Translations under genes and position numbers: made by a program
The notes under the pieces: generated by a model
The model's database searches: none
Seen by the model: the letters and a program-made list of their open reading frames with translations, nothing else
Told to the model about the DNA's origin: nothing
Shown: piece after piece, positions 55,810-63,594 of the stretch
Position numbering within the stretch: position 1 is the stretch's first letter
Layout: every line of letters starts with the position of its first letter
From: CAVORB01 sp963736235
GTDB taxonomy: Bacteria > Pseudomonadota > Gammaproteobacteria > Chromatiales > Chromatiaceae
Direction of reading: 5' to 3'
Length of the DNA: 64,000 nucleotides
Assembly (NCBI GenBank): GCA_963736235.1
Contig: CAVTOR010000005.1
Location: forward strand, 434,001 to 498,000

Positions 55810-57259
55810 CACCGCGCCAAAAGGCTTTCTGAGGCGCTTTCGCGACCTGGTCGCCGATCTGGGCGATTGTGAGGACGTGCGCCTCGAGAGTTCGGTTCGC
55901 CTGGGAGACGAAAAGGTCAGGCTTCCGTACCCGCTGCCGCCGCTGCAGCTGGTGCTTGGCGGCGAGGACGGCAAGCGCCTCAACCTCTTGCCCGAGGCGA
56001 CGATGACCGCGGACGGCGGGGCTACTCACAACGGCGCCTATCTGCTGATCGACCCCGAGCACTATTTCGAGGGCATCAATGGTTTCTATCGTCTCGGTCC
56101 GGGCGATTCTATGACCCTGGGTCGGGAGGACGCGCTGCAACAGGATGTGCTGCGGTATCCGAGGGCGGTTGCCGAGAGCCATCTTCGAATCAAGTTCACG
56201 GACAAGGGGCTGGCGCTCAAGGACAGGGCTCCAGGACAGGGTACCTGTCTGTCACCGCTGGCCGCGGACAATGCTTGTAGTCGTCTTACCGAATGGCGGC
56301 GCGGAAAGCTTGAGCGCCTGACAAGGCTGCTGCCCGTGCCGCTGGCACCCTTGCCCCGCGAGGATGCGATGGAGCTAATTCTCGAGGTCATGCGGGCGAT
56401 GGAGCGCGACGACCGGCAGGCCATGGACGCGGAGGGGCGCTGCGGAGGATTGGTGGTCGTTCCCGACGAGCTGAGCGCCTTCTTCGTCGGAGATCTTCAC
56501 GCCCGTATCGACAACCTGCTGGTCGTGCTGACGCAGAACGGATTCCTGGAAGCGCTCGAGGAGGGCACGGGAGCGCTCGTCTTCCTGGGCGATGCGGTGC
56601 ATCCGGACGAGGAGGGGGAGGAGGAGCGCATGGACAGCTCGATGCTGATGATGGACATCCTCTTCCTGCTCAAGCTGGCATTCCCGGGCCGCGTCTTCCA
56701 TCTGCGCGGCAATCACGACAGCTTCTCGGAGGACATCAGCAAGGGCGGCGTGCCCCAGGGGCTGCTCTGGGAGCAGGCCCTGCACGAGGCCCGTGGTGCG
56801 AAGTACGCGCGCGCCATGTCCGATCTCTACGACATGCTGCCCTATATGGCCCTGTCCAAAGGCGTCGTTGCTTGTCACGCCGGAGCTCCGAGCTGCAAGG
56901 TGTCGCGCGAGATGGTCGTCAATATTCGGCAGCACCCCAAATTGGAATTCGAGCTCACACATGTGCGTCTGCGTAAACCCAATTCGCCCAGCGGCTACGG
57001 CCGCGGCGACGTAAAGCGCCTGCGTCGCGGTTTGGAGGTGGATGCCGATACCGCCTTCATCGTGGGACACACCCCCCTGTCCGTGGACGATACCCTGTGG
57101 CCCGAGGCCGGAGGAATCCCCCATCATCACGTCGTCTTTGGGGCGCATCCGGCTTGGGTGGGCGTCATCGCTCAGGTGGGGAACCGCTTGATCCCGCTCC
57201 GGTACCCGGTGGAGCCCTTGCACAGCGCCTTCAATCGCATCGCCGCGCGGGACCGCTGA
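55793..57259 (+). CDS. FHA domain + PPP-family metallophosphatase fusion
   Basis: This 488-residue protein has an FHA-like domain with LGRE at 109-112, SHLR at 129-132 and GQGT at 148-151. It is followed by a calcineurin-like phosphatase with the metal-ligand motifs GDLHARIDN (233-241), GDAVHPDEE (266-274), GNHDS (306-310), CHAGAP and the late GHTPLS. All metal-binding motifs look intact. FHA domains bind phosphothreonine, so the protein may dephosphorylate a kinase target. The usual N-terminal phosphatase order is preceded by about 190 residues that include the FHA. It overlaps the P-loop gene, and the fusion is unusual. Confidence 0.82.
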   Translation: MSEPIDTAPKGFLRRFRDLVADLGDCEDVRLESSVRLGDEKVRLPYPLPPLQLVLGGEDGKRLNLLPEATMTADGGATHNGAYLLIDPEHYFEGINGFYRLGPGDSMTLGREDALQQDVLRYPRAVAESHLRIKFTDKGLALKDRAPGQGTCLSPLAADNACSRLTEWRRGKLERLTRLLPVPLAPLPREDAMELILEVMRAMERDDRQAMDAEGRCGGLVVVPDELSAFFVGDLHARIDNLLVVLTQNGFLEALEEGTGALVFLGDAVHPDEEGEEERMDSSMLMMDILFLLKLAFPGRVFHLRGNHDSFSEDISKGGVPQGLLWEQALHEARGAKYARAMSDLYDMLPYMALSKGVVACHAGAPSCKVSREMVVNIRQHPKLEFELTHVRLRKPNSPSGYGRGDVKRLRRGLEVDADTAFIVGHTPLSVDDTLWPEAGGIPHHHVVFGAHPAWVGVIAQVGNRLIPLRYPVEPLHSAFNRIAARDR

Positions 57260-57344
57260 ACCCTATCGCTGCCGCTGCGCCGCGGCCCACCTGCAACGAG
57301 GCACCAAGCGCCCTCATCGGGGAAAACGCTGCTTTCGCCGCAAG

Positions 57345-57375
57345 AAATGACGGAACCCTTACGGTTCCGTCATTT
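57345..57375. terminator. Perfect 13-bp inverted repeat after the FHA-phosphatase
   Basis: The arms AAATGACGGAACC and GGTTCCGTCATTT enclose a 5-base loop, 86 bases after the phosphatase stop. It may end that transcript. Its right arm overlaps the candidate PhoB box at 57367-57384, so it could instead be an operator. No long T-run follows on the plus strand. Confidence 0.45.
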
Positions 57376-57384
57376 AGCTGTAAT
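57367..57384 (+). promoter_or_regulatory. Candidate PhoB box (CCGTCAT-N4-CTGTAAT)
   Basis: CCGTCAT and CTGTAAT are separated by 4 bases. Of the four sites found in this window it is the nearest to the E. coli consensus (CTGTCAT repeats, 11-bp period). It lies 201 bases before the UspA ATG at 57585, in an A/T-rich stretch (about 57367-57390), and would control uspA and the following Na/Pi symporter. Confidence 0.5.
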
Positions 57385-57584
57385 AATATCGGCGGCGATC
57401 TTGCAGAGCCCTGCGGGCAGTATGGGCGATGCGCGCGTGGACGCCAGACGCGATTAGGATCTGACCGCCGCGGCGTCCGTGGCAAGTGGCGATCCCTGCG
57501 CAGAAATGCCAATCGCGCTGTAACCCGGGTACCGATCGCCACCGAATCGCGCCTTCCCCGCATCAAGAAATTAGGATCACGACA

Positions 57585-58055
57585 ATGACTGACAAAGGCC
57601 AAGACTCCCCCATCCTCGTGCCGGTCGACTTTTCCGTGCACTCGGAGGCGGCGCTGGTGACTGCGGTCGAGCTTGCGGCTTGCCTCGGGCGGTCGCTGCT
57701 CGTGCTGCACGTGGTTCATGACCCCGGGGAGATGCCCGGCTATTACGCGCGGGCACTGAAGAAGAAGCAGCTGCACCGCATCGAGGACGGCGCGGCGGAA
57801 ATGCTCGACGAGTTCCTGGCCCGGTTGGTTAAGGATCACCCGGAGCTGAAGAAGCTGAAGAAGCTCGACTCGATGCTGGTCAAGGGGCTTCCGACCGCCA
57901 GGATCCTCGAGGTTTCGGAGAAGAAGAACGCCAGCATGATCGTAATTGGCAGCAAGGGGCTCACCGGTATCAAGCATCTTGTGATGGGCTCGGTGGCCGA
58001 ACGTATCGTCCACTTCGCCAAGATCCCCGTCACCGTGGTCAAGGCCCGCTCCTAG
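57585..58055 (+). CDS. Universal stress protein (UspA family)
   Basis: This single-domain UspA-like protein has 156 residues. It has the nucleotide-binding fold: ILVPVDFSVHSEAALVTA at the start, VLHVVHDP, and the ATP-binding G-rich loop ASMIVIGSKGLTGIKHLVMGSVAERI near 110-135 (G-2x-G-9x-G-S pattern). ATP binding is likely. The ATG at 57585 was preferred over upstream starts because UspA proteins begin near this point. It is downstream of a Pho-like box and just before the Na/Pi symporter. Confidence 0.9.
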   Translation: MTDKGQDSPILVPVDFSVHSEAALVTAVELAACLGRSLLVLHVVHDPGEMPGYYARALKKKQLHRIEDGAAEMLDEFLARLVKDHPELKKLKKLDSMLVKGLPTARILEVSEKKNASMIVIGSKGLTGIKHLVMGSVAERIVHFAKIPVTVVKARS

Positions 58056-58130
58056 GCCTATACGACGCCCGTGTCGCGCCGCACCCGGCGCGGGCTCCCA
58101 CCCCAACGTCGCACAGCCGGATTTCAGCCT

Positions 58131-59926
58131 ATGTTTACGCCCAAGTATTTGCTTCGACTACCCATTCCCGCTCCCTCTGCCGTCGGCATTGGACTGTTGC
58201 TGCTCGGCCTGGCGTCCAGCGCCTGGGCCGGCAGCGAAGAGGGGGGATCGACTGGGCGGTCATGACCATGGGGCTCTTTGGCGGACTGGCCCTGTTCCTC
58301 TATGGCATGGAGATGATGTCGGACGCGCTCAAGGCGGTGGCCGGGGAGCGCATGAAAGACATCCTCGCCAAGCTGACCACCAACCGCTTCATGGGCGCCA
58401 TCACAGGCGCCTTCGTCACCGCCATCATCCAGTCTTCTTCCGTGACCACGGTGCTGGTGGTGGGCTTCATCACTGCCGGTCTCATGTCCCTGGCCCAGTC
58501 CATCGGCGTCATCATGGGCGCGAACATCGGCACCACCATCACGGCGCAGATCGTGGCCTTCAAGGTCACCAAGGCCGCGCTGCTGATGATCGGCGTGGGC
58601 TTCACCATGCTCTTCGCCTCCAAGAACGAGCGGACCAAGCACTACGGCGGCATGCTCATGGGGCTCGGCCTGATCTTCTTCGGCATGAGTGTCATGAGCG
58701 ACGCCATGAGCCCGCTGCGCAGCTATCAGCCCTTCCTGGACCTGATGAAGACCATGGAGAACCCGATCGTCGGTATCCTGGTCGCAGCTGCCTTCACCGG
58801 CCTGGTCCAGTCGTCCTCCGCCACCACCGGCATCGTGATCGTGATGGCCAGTCAGGGCTTCATCACGCTGCCGACGGGTATCGCGCTCGCCTTCGGCGCC
58901 AACATCGGGACCTGTGTGACTGCCCTGCTCGCATCCATCGGCAAACCTCGAGAGGCCGTGCGCGCGGCCCTGGTCCATGTCCTGTTCAACGTCGCCGGGG
59001 TGTTGGTTTGGGTCGGATTCATCGACCAGCTCGCGGCCTTCGTGCAGGCGATCTCCCCTGCCGACCCGTCGCTCTCCGGCACTGAGCGCCTGGCGGCGGA
59101 GGCGCCGCGTCAGATCGCGAATGCGCACACCATATTCAATGTTGCCAACACGCTGATCTTCATCTGGTTCACCGGCCAGCTGGCGCGCCTGGTCGAGTGG
59201 CTGGTGCCCGACCGGCCGTTGGAAGAAGAGGCACTCGTCGTACGCGCCAAGTACCTCGACGAGGAGCTGCTGTCCACGCCCTCCCTGGCGCTGGACCGGG
59301 TGCGTCTGGAGGTGCTGCACATGGGCGAGCGCGTGCAGGAGATGATGTCGAAGATCATGCCGGCCATCATCGCGGGCAACAAGGAGCAACTCGCCGCCAT
59401 CCAGCGCATGGACGACAACGTCGATGTTCTGCACGCGCAGATCATCGGGTATCTGGGCAAGATCAGCGGACAGTCTTTGACGGAAACCCAGAGCGCCGAG
59501 TTCCTGCGCCTCATGGAGGCCGTGAACGACCTGGAGAACATCGGCGATACCATCGAGACGAACCTGGTTGTACTCGGCAATGAGCGAATCGACGAGCGGG
59601 TCAAGATCAGCAAGCCCACGCAGGAGGTGCTGATGGGCTTCCATGAGGCGGTCAACAAGGCCGTGTGGTCTGCCGTGCAGGCGGTGGCGCAGAAAAACGA
59701 GGTGGCCGCCCAGAACGTGACATCCATGAAACAGGAGATCACGCAGATTGTGGAGTCAGCGGCGGCGCATCAGGCGCAGCGCCTGGTGGCGGAGGAGCCC
59801 AACCGTATACCGGCTTACACGATCGAGATGGATATCATCGAGAAGCTGAAGCGCATCTATTACTTCGCCAAGCGCATGGCCAAGACGGTCGAGACAAGGG
59901 AAGACCGTGAGGCGGAAGCCGCCTGA
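58131..59926 (+). CDS. Na/Pi cotransporter with PhoU domain, copy 2 (one frameshift)
   Basis: This symporter of about 598 residues is a paralogue of the gene at 28010. The ATG at 58131 opens a signal peptide (MFTPKYLLRLP, LASSAWA) in one frame. After a G6 run near 58243-58248 the conserved sequence IDWAVMTMGLFGG continues in another frame, so one base is probably missing or extra. The uninterrupted part starts at 58262. The transmembrane QSSS motifs (TAIIQSSSVTTVLVVGF; TGLVQSSSATTGIVIVM) and the C-terminal PhoU-like helices (NDLENIGDTIETNLVVL) are intact. It likely moves phosphate with Na+. Confidence 0.88.
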
Positions 59927-60019
59927 TGGCGGCCTAGAACCGCCAAGCTCCGCAGGTTGAGGGGCGCCTGGCTATAGTTTTCGGATCATCGCCAGCCGGG
60001 CGCCCAAGATGCCTCTGGT

Positions 60020-60571
60020 CTAGACTCTGAGCGGCTCGTTGGCGGTGACGCCCGGAGCCGTGGGCCGGTGGATCGTGAGTGGAGCGAAGGGAGCTTCGCC
60101 GTGGCCGACCACGACGACTGGGCAGTGTGCGTGCCGGACCACCGATTCCGTGGCGGATCCATAGAGCCAGCGGCCCAGGCCACGCCGGTTATGGCTGCAC
60201 ATCACGATCATGCTCGCGTGGTGTCGTTTGGCGAGCTCGAGGATGCGGGTCTCGGGCACACCCTCCACGACGACGACGCGGATGTCGCGTATGGCGTTGA
60301 GGATATCGTCTGCCTCGCGAAATGCCGCGAGCCGCTCCTCGACCATTGTGCGGGCGATGTCGCTCAAAGGGGTTGTGTCGTTCGTTTGATGGTTGCGTCG
60401 GTACAGGCCGGTGGTCTCGCCCGTCTCATGGACCACATGAACCAACAGCAGGGCTTGGCCGAACTTGGTCGCCATCTCAGAACCCTGGCGCAGGCATGCC
60501 TCGAAGCGTTCGGAAAGATCCAAGGCAACCAAGACGGGCTTTCCCTTGAAATCAGATCTGGAATAGGTCAC
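60020..60571 (-). CDS. Universal stress protein (UspA family)
   Basis: This UspA-like protein has 183 residues. Features are VLVALDLSERFEACLRQG, LLLVHVVHET, then ASMIVMCSHNRRGLGRWLYGSATESVVRHA near 120-150 (the ATP loop, G-2x-G-9x-G pattern), and a strand CPVVVVG followed by about 25 extra C-terminal residues (Pro/Thr/Ala-rich). It is divergent from the ATP-cone kinase gene. Its ATG is at 60571. The substitution of Cys-Ser for the usual Gly-Ser at the loop start is a small oddity. Confidence 0.88.
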   Translation of the reverse strand: MTYSRSDFKGKPVLVALDLSERFEACLRQGSEMATKFGQALLLVHVVHETGETTGLYRRNHQTNDTTPLSDIARTMVEERLAAFREADDILNAIRDIRVVVVEGVPETRILELAKRHHASMIVMCSHNRRGLGRWLYGSATESVVRHAHCPVVVVGHGEAPFAPLTIHRPTAPGVTANEPLRV

Positions 60572-60718
60572 TGGAATTGCTCCTCGGAGTCCGTCGCGAT
60601 GTTTTTGACGACTGAAGCATATCGTTGATACGTTTCGGTTTTATGACGGGCACGGCGGCGGGTCTCTTGGTGTTCCGCAGACCTGATTTCGGTCGCGCGC
60701 GCGGGTTAGGGAATAACG

Positions 60719-61894
60719 ATGGCGAAGATCTATGTGATAGAGGGAGCCGGGGGCAGCCCGGTACCCTTCCTGCGGGGGATCTTGACCAGATCCCTGAACG
60801 ACGCCGGCTTGGCCTTCGAGCAGGCGTACAAGGCCGCGTCCGACATCCGCCAGCGGCTCGGCGAGGTCGAGAGTGTGACCAACGATGAGCTGCGCGTCCT
60901 CGTCCGCGAGTATTTGGTGGAACGCTTCCCTGCCGCGGTTGCGGAGTCTTACGATGCCGCGCGCACGCCGGCGAGTGGAATCCTGGTCCGGGGGTCAGAT
61001 GGCGAGCTGCAGCCCTTCTCCCGCACCGAGCACGTACGCTGCCTTTCCGCTTGCGGGCTCAGTGAAGAGCAGGCGGCCAAGGCGAGTGGCATGATCCTTG
61101 ATGCGCTGGCGGAGAAGCAGCTGTGGGAAATCACTAGCCGCCAGCTGCGCGAGCTCACGCAGAACTGTCTCGAGGCCCACTTCGGCGAGCGCGCCGGCGA
61201 GCGTTATCGGGTGTGGATGGAGTTCAACCACAGTGGGCGTCCGCTGATCCTGCTTATCGGCGGCACCACGGGCAGCGGTAAGAGCACCGTGGCCACGGAG
61301 CTGGCGCACCGTCTCGGCATCGTTCGCACGCAGTCGACGGACATGTTGCGCGAGGTCATGCGCATGCTCATCCCCGAGCGGCTGCTACCGGTGCTGCACC
61401 GTTCGTCCTTCGACGCCTGGCGGGCGTTTCCGGCGAGGAGCTCCGGCACGGAGGACCCGGACGAGCTTCTCGCGGCGGGTTATCAGCGCCAGGCCGAGCT
61501 GTTGGCCGTCCCGTGCGAGGCGGTCATCGGGCGGGCCATCCGTGAGCGGGTTTCGCTGATTCTGGAGGGGGTGCACATCCACCCCGAGCTGCCGGAGCGC
61601 ATCGAGCACATCTCCGATGCGGTCGTGGTGCATATCATGATGGGGGTGCTGAAGCCGGAGGATCTGCGCCAACGCTTGTCAGGGCGCCGCCAGGAGGCGC
61701 CCGAGCGGGGCGCCAAGGCGCATGTGACCCATTTCGAGCACGTCTGGCGGCTGCAGGCGTATCTTCTTTCGGAGGCTGATCGGGCGGGTACTCCGATCAT
61801 CATCAACGAGGACAAGGACAAGGCCACCAACCTTGTCCTTCAGACCCTGATCGACGTGCTTGCGCGCGCGGAGGAGGACGATAACGGCGATTAG
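60719..61894 (+). CDS. ATP-cone + P-loop kinase (2-phosphoglycerate-kinase-like)
   Basis: This intact 391-residue protein has two ATP-cone-like N-terminal modules (KIYVIEGAGGSPVPFLRGIL; ILVRGSDGELQPFSRTEHVR) followed by a kinase domain. Walker A GGTTGSGKSTV is near residues 180-190, then GIVRTQSTDMLREVM, SSFDAWRAFP and LILEGVHIHPELPERIEHI. A basic lid-like LSGRRQEAPERGAKAHV follows. Archaeal relatives make 2,3-bisphosphoglycerate; the bacterial substrate is unknown. ATP-cones sense ATP/dATP and may inhibit the enzyme. A paralogue with five frameshifts is at 12623. It converges with the PstB gene. Confidence 0.85.
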   Translation: MAKIYVIEGAGGSPVPFLRGILTRSLNDAGLAFEQAYKAASDIRQRLGEVESVTNDELRVLVREYLVERFPAAVAESYDAARTPASGILVRGSDGELQPFSRTEHVRCLSACGLSEEQAAKASGMILDALAEKQLWEITSRQLRELTQNCLEAHFGERAGERYRVWMEFNHSGRPLILLIGGTTGSGKSTVATELAHRLGIVRTQSTDMLREVMRMLIPERLLPVLHRSSFDAWRAFPARSSGTEDPDELLAAGYQRQAELLAVPCEAVIGRAIRERVSLILEGVHIHPELPERIEHISDAVVVHIMMGVLKPEDLRQRLSGRRQEAPERGAKAHVTHFEHVWRLQAYLLSEADRAGTPIIINEDKDKATNLVLQTLIDVLARAEEDDNGD

Positions 61895-62690
61895 CCGTAG
61901 CGACCCTCGATGTAGTCGCCGGTTTCCCTGTGTGCGGGGGTTACGAACAAGCGTTCCGTCGGGGCGTGCTCCACCACCTTGCCCATGAGCATGAAGATGC
62001 ATTCCTCGCTGGCCCGCCGCGCCTGCGCCATGTTGTGGGTCACGATCAGGATGCTGTATTCGCCGCGCAGCTCCCAGATCAGCTCCTCGACCGCCTCGGT
62101 GCCCTTGGGATCGAGGGCAGAGCAGGGCTCGTCCATCAGCAGAACCTCGGGTTTCACCGGCAGCAGGCGGGCGATGCAGAGCTTCTGCTGCTCCTCCAGG
62201 GACAGCTCCGTGGCCTTGCGGTTGAGCTTGTCCTTGACCTTGTCCCACAGCAGGACCGTGCGCAGTGCCTGTTCCACGATCTCGTCGCTTTTGCGGTCCC
62301 TTTCCCCTCATGTGCAGCCTGTGGCCGAAGAGGACGTTATCGCGGATGGAAATGGGCAGGGGATTGGGGCGCTGGAAGACCATGCCTACCTGCTTGCGCA
62401 CCTGCACCAGCTCGCAGGCGGGATCGTAGATGTTCTGGCCCCTGACCTCGATACTGCCATTGATGCGCACGTAGTCCGAGACGCTCGTTGATGCGGTTGA
62501 CGCTGCGCAGGAAGGTGGACTTGCCGCACCCCGACGGCCCGATCATGGAGGTGATGATGCCCGCCTTGATGTCCAGGTTGACGTCATAGAGGGCCTGGAA
62601 GGTTCCGTACCAGAGGTTGAGATCCTGGGTCTGGATGGCGAAGTCCGAAGTGGAGGGCTCGGTTTGGACCTTTTGTGCTGCTGTGTTCAT
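61891..62690 (-). pseudogene. pstB: PstB-type phosphate ABC ATPase 1, frameshifted
   Basis: Read through two indels (near 62490 and 62300), this is a PstB of about 267 residues. It starts MNTAAQKVQTEP at 62690, then Walker A GPSGCGKSTFLRSVNRINE, Q-loop VGMVFQRPNPLPISIRDNV, Walker B VLLMDEPCSALDP and switch His VTHNMAQARR. The signature reads LSLEEQQKL instead of LSGGQQQ, an oddity seen in some PstB. It ends GDYIEGRYG. It is the downstream member of a tandem PstB pair, and the other (62773) has the orthodox signature. The fragments are collinear, so indel error is likely. Confidence 0.82.
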
Positions 62691-62772
62691 GTTGCGTATG
62701 GGGCAATCTGGTCTGTGGTTTGCGGTCCGCGTTCGAGCGCGCCGTCGCGCTCCCCCGCCGGTGCTCGCGAGG

Positions 62773-63594
62773 CTATCCGAAGCGACCCTCGACATAATCC
62801 CGCGTGCGCTGGTCTTTGACGGTCCCGGTGAACAGCTCTTCGGTCTCGCCTACCTCCACGCACTCGCCTCCCAGGAAGAAGGCGGTACGGCTGGCAAGGC
62901 GCCGCGCCTGCTGCACCAGATTGGTGACCAGCAGGATGGTGACCTCCTTGCGCAGCTCCTTCAGCACGTCCTCGATGCGCATGGTGGTGACTGGATCCAC
63001 GGCGATGGAGAACTCGTCCAGCATCAATAGCTCAGGCTCCTGCGAGAGTGCCCGGGCAATGGTCAGGCGCTGTTGCTGTCCCCCGGAGAGCAGGCTTCCG
63101 AGTGCGTTGAGTCGGTCCTTGACCTCATCCCAGAGGGCGGCGCGAGTGAGGCAGCGCTCCACGATCACGTCGAGCTCGGCCTTGTTCTTGATGCCCCGCA
63201 GCCGTGGCGACAAGGCCACGTTCTCGTAGACGGTCATCGGCAGGCCGACCGGCAAAGGAAACACCACGCCGATGCGGCTGCGCAGGGCGTAGACGTTGTT
63301 CAGCTGACGGACGTCACGGCCGTTGAAGCGGATCTCCCCGTCCGCCTGCATCCCCGTGGTGAACATGTCCATGCGGTTGATCGCCTTGAGGAAGGACGTC
63401 TTTCCCGCGTTGGCAGGGCCGATGATGCCAAAGATCTCGTGCTCCTTGACGTCGAGCGTGACCCCTTGCAGCGCTACGGCATTGCCGTAGCGGATGGTCA
63501 GGTCCTTGATCTCCAGCTTGGTGCGGCCCTGGTCGGGGGCGACGGCTGGGCTGTCCCGGTCCAACGTCGCGACGGTTGTGGCTTGACTTACCAT
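62773..63594 (-). CDS. PstB-like phosphate ABC ATPase 2
   Basis: This 273-residue ATPase is close to PstB in length and pattern but divergent. Walker A is GPANAGKTS (59-67). The Q-loop Gln is replaced (VVFPLPVGLPMTVYEN, Pro at about 113 where Gln is usual). The signature LSGGQQQR (169-176) and Walker B LLMLDEFSIAVDP (189-201) are intact, with Glu kept but Phe instead of Pro. It ends TRDYVEGRFG, as in PstB 1. Paired PstB proteins may form a heterodimer with one modified site. It lies between pstA and pstB 1 in the leftward operon. Confidence 0.8.
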   Translation of the reverse strand: MVSQATTVATLDRDSPAVAPDQGRTKLEIKDLTIRYGNAVALQGVTLDVKEHEIFGIIGPANAGKTSFLKAINRMDMFTTGMQADGEIRFNGRDVRQLNNVYALRSRIGVVFPLPVGLPMTVYENVALSPRLRGIKNKAELDVIVERCLTRAALWDEVKDRLNALGSLLSGGQQQRLTIARALSQEPELLMLDEFSIAVDPVTTMRIEDVLKELRKEVTILLVTNLVQQARRLASRTAFFLGGECVEVGETEELFTGTVKDQRTRDYVEGRFG

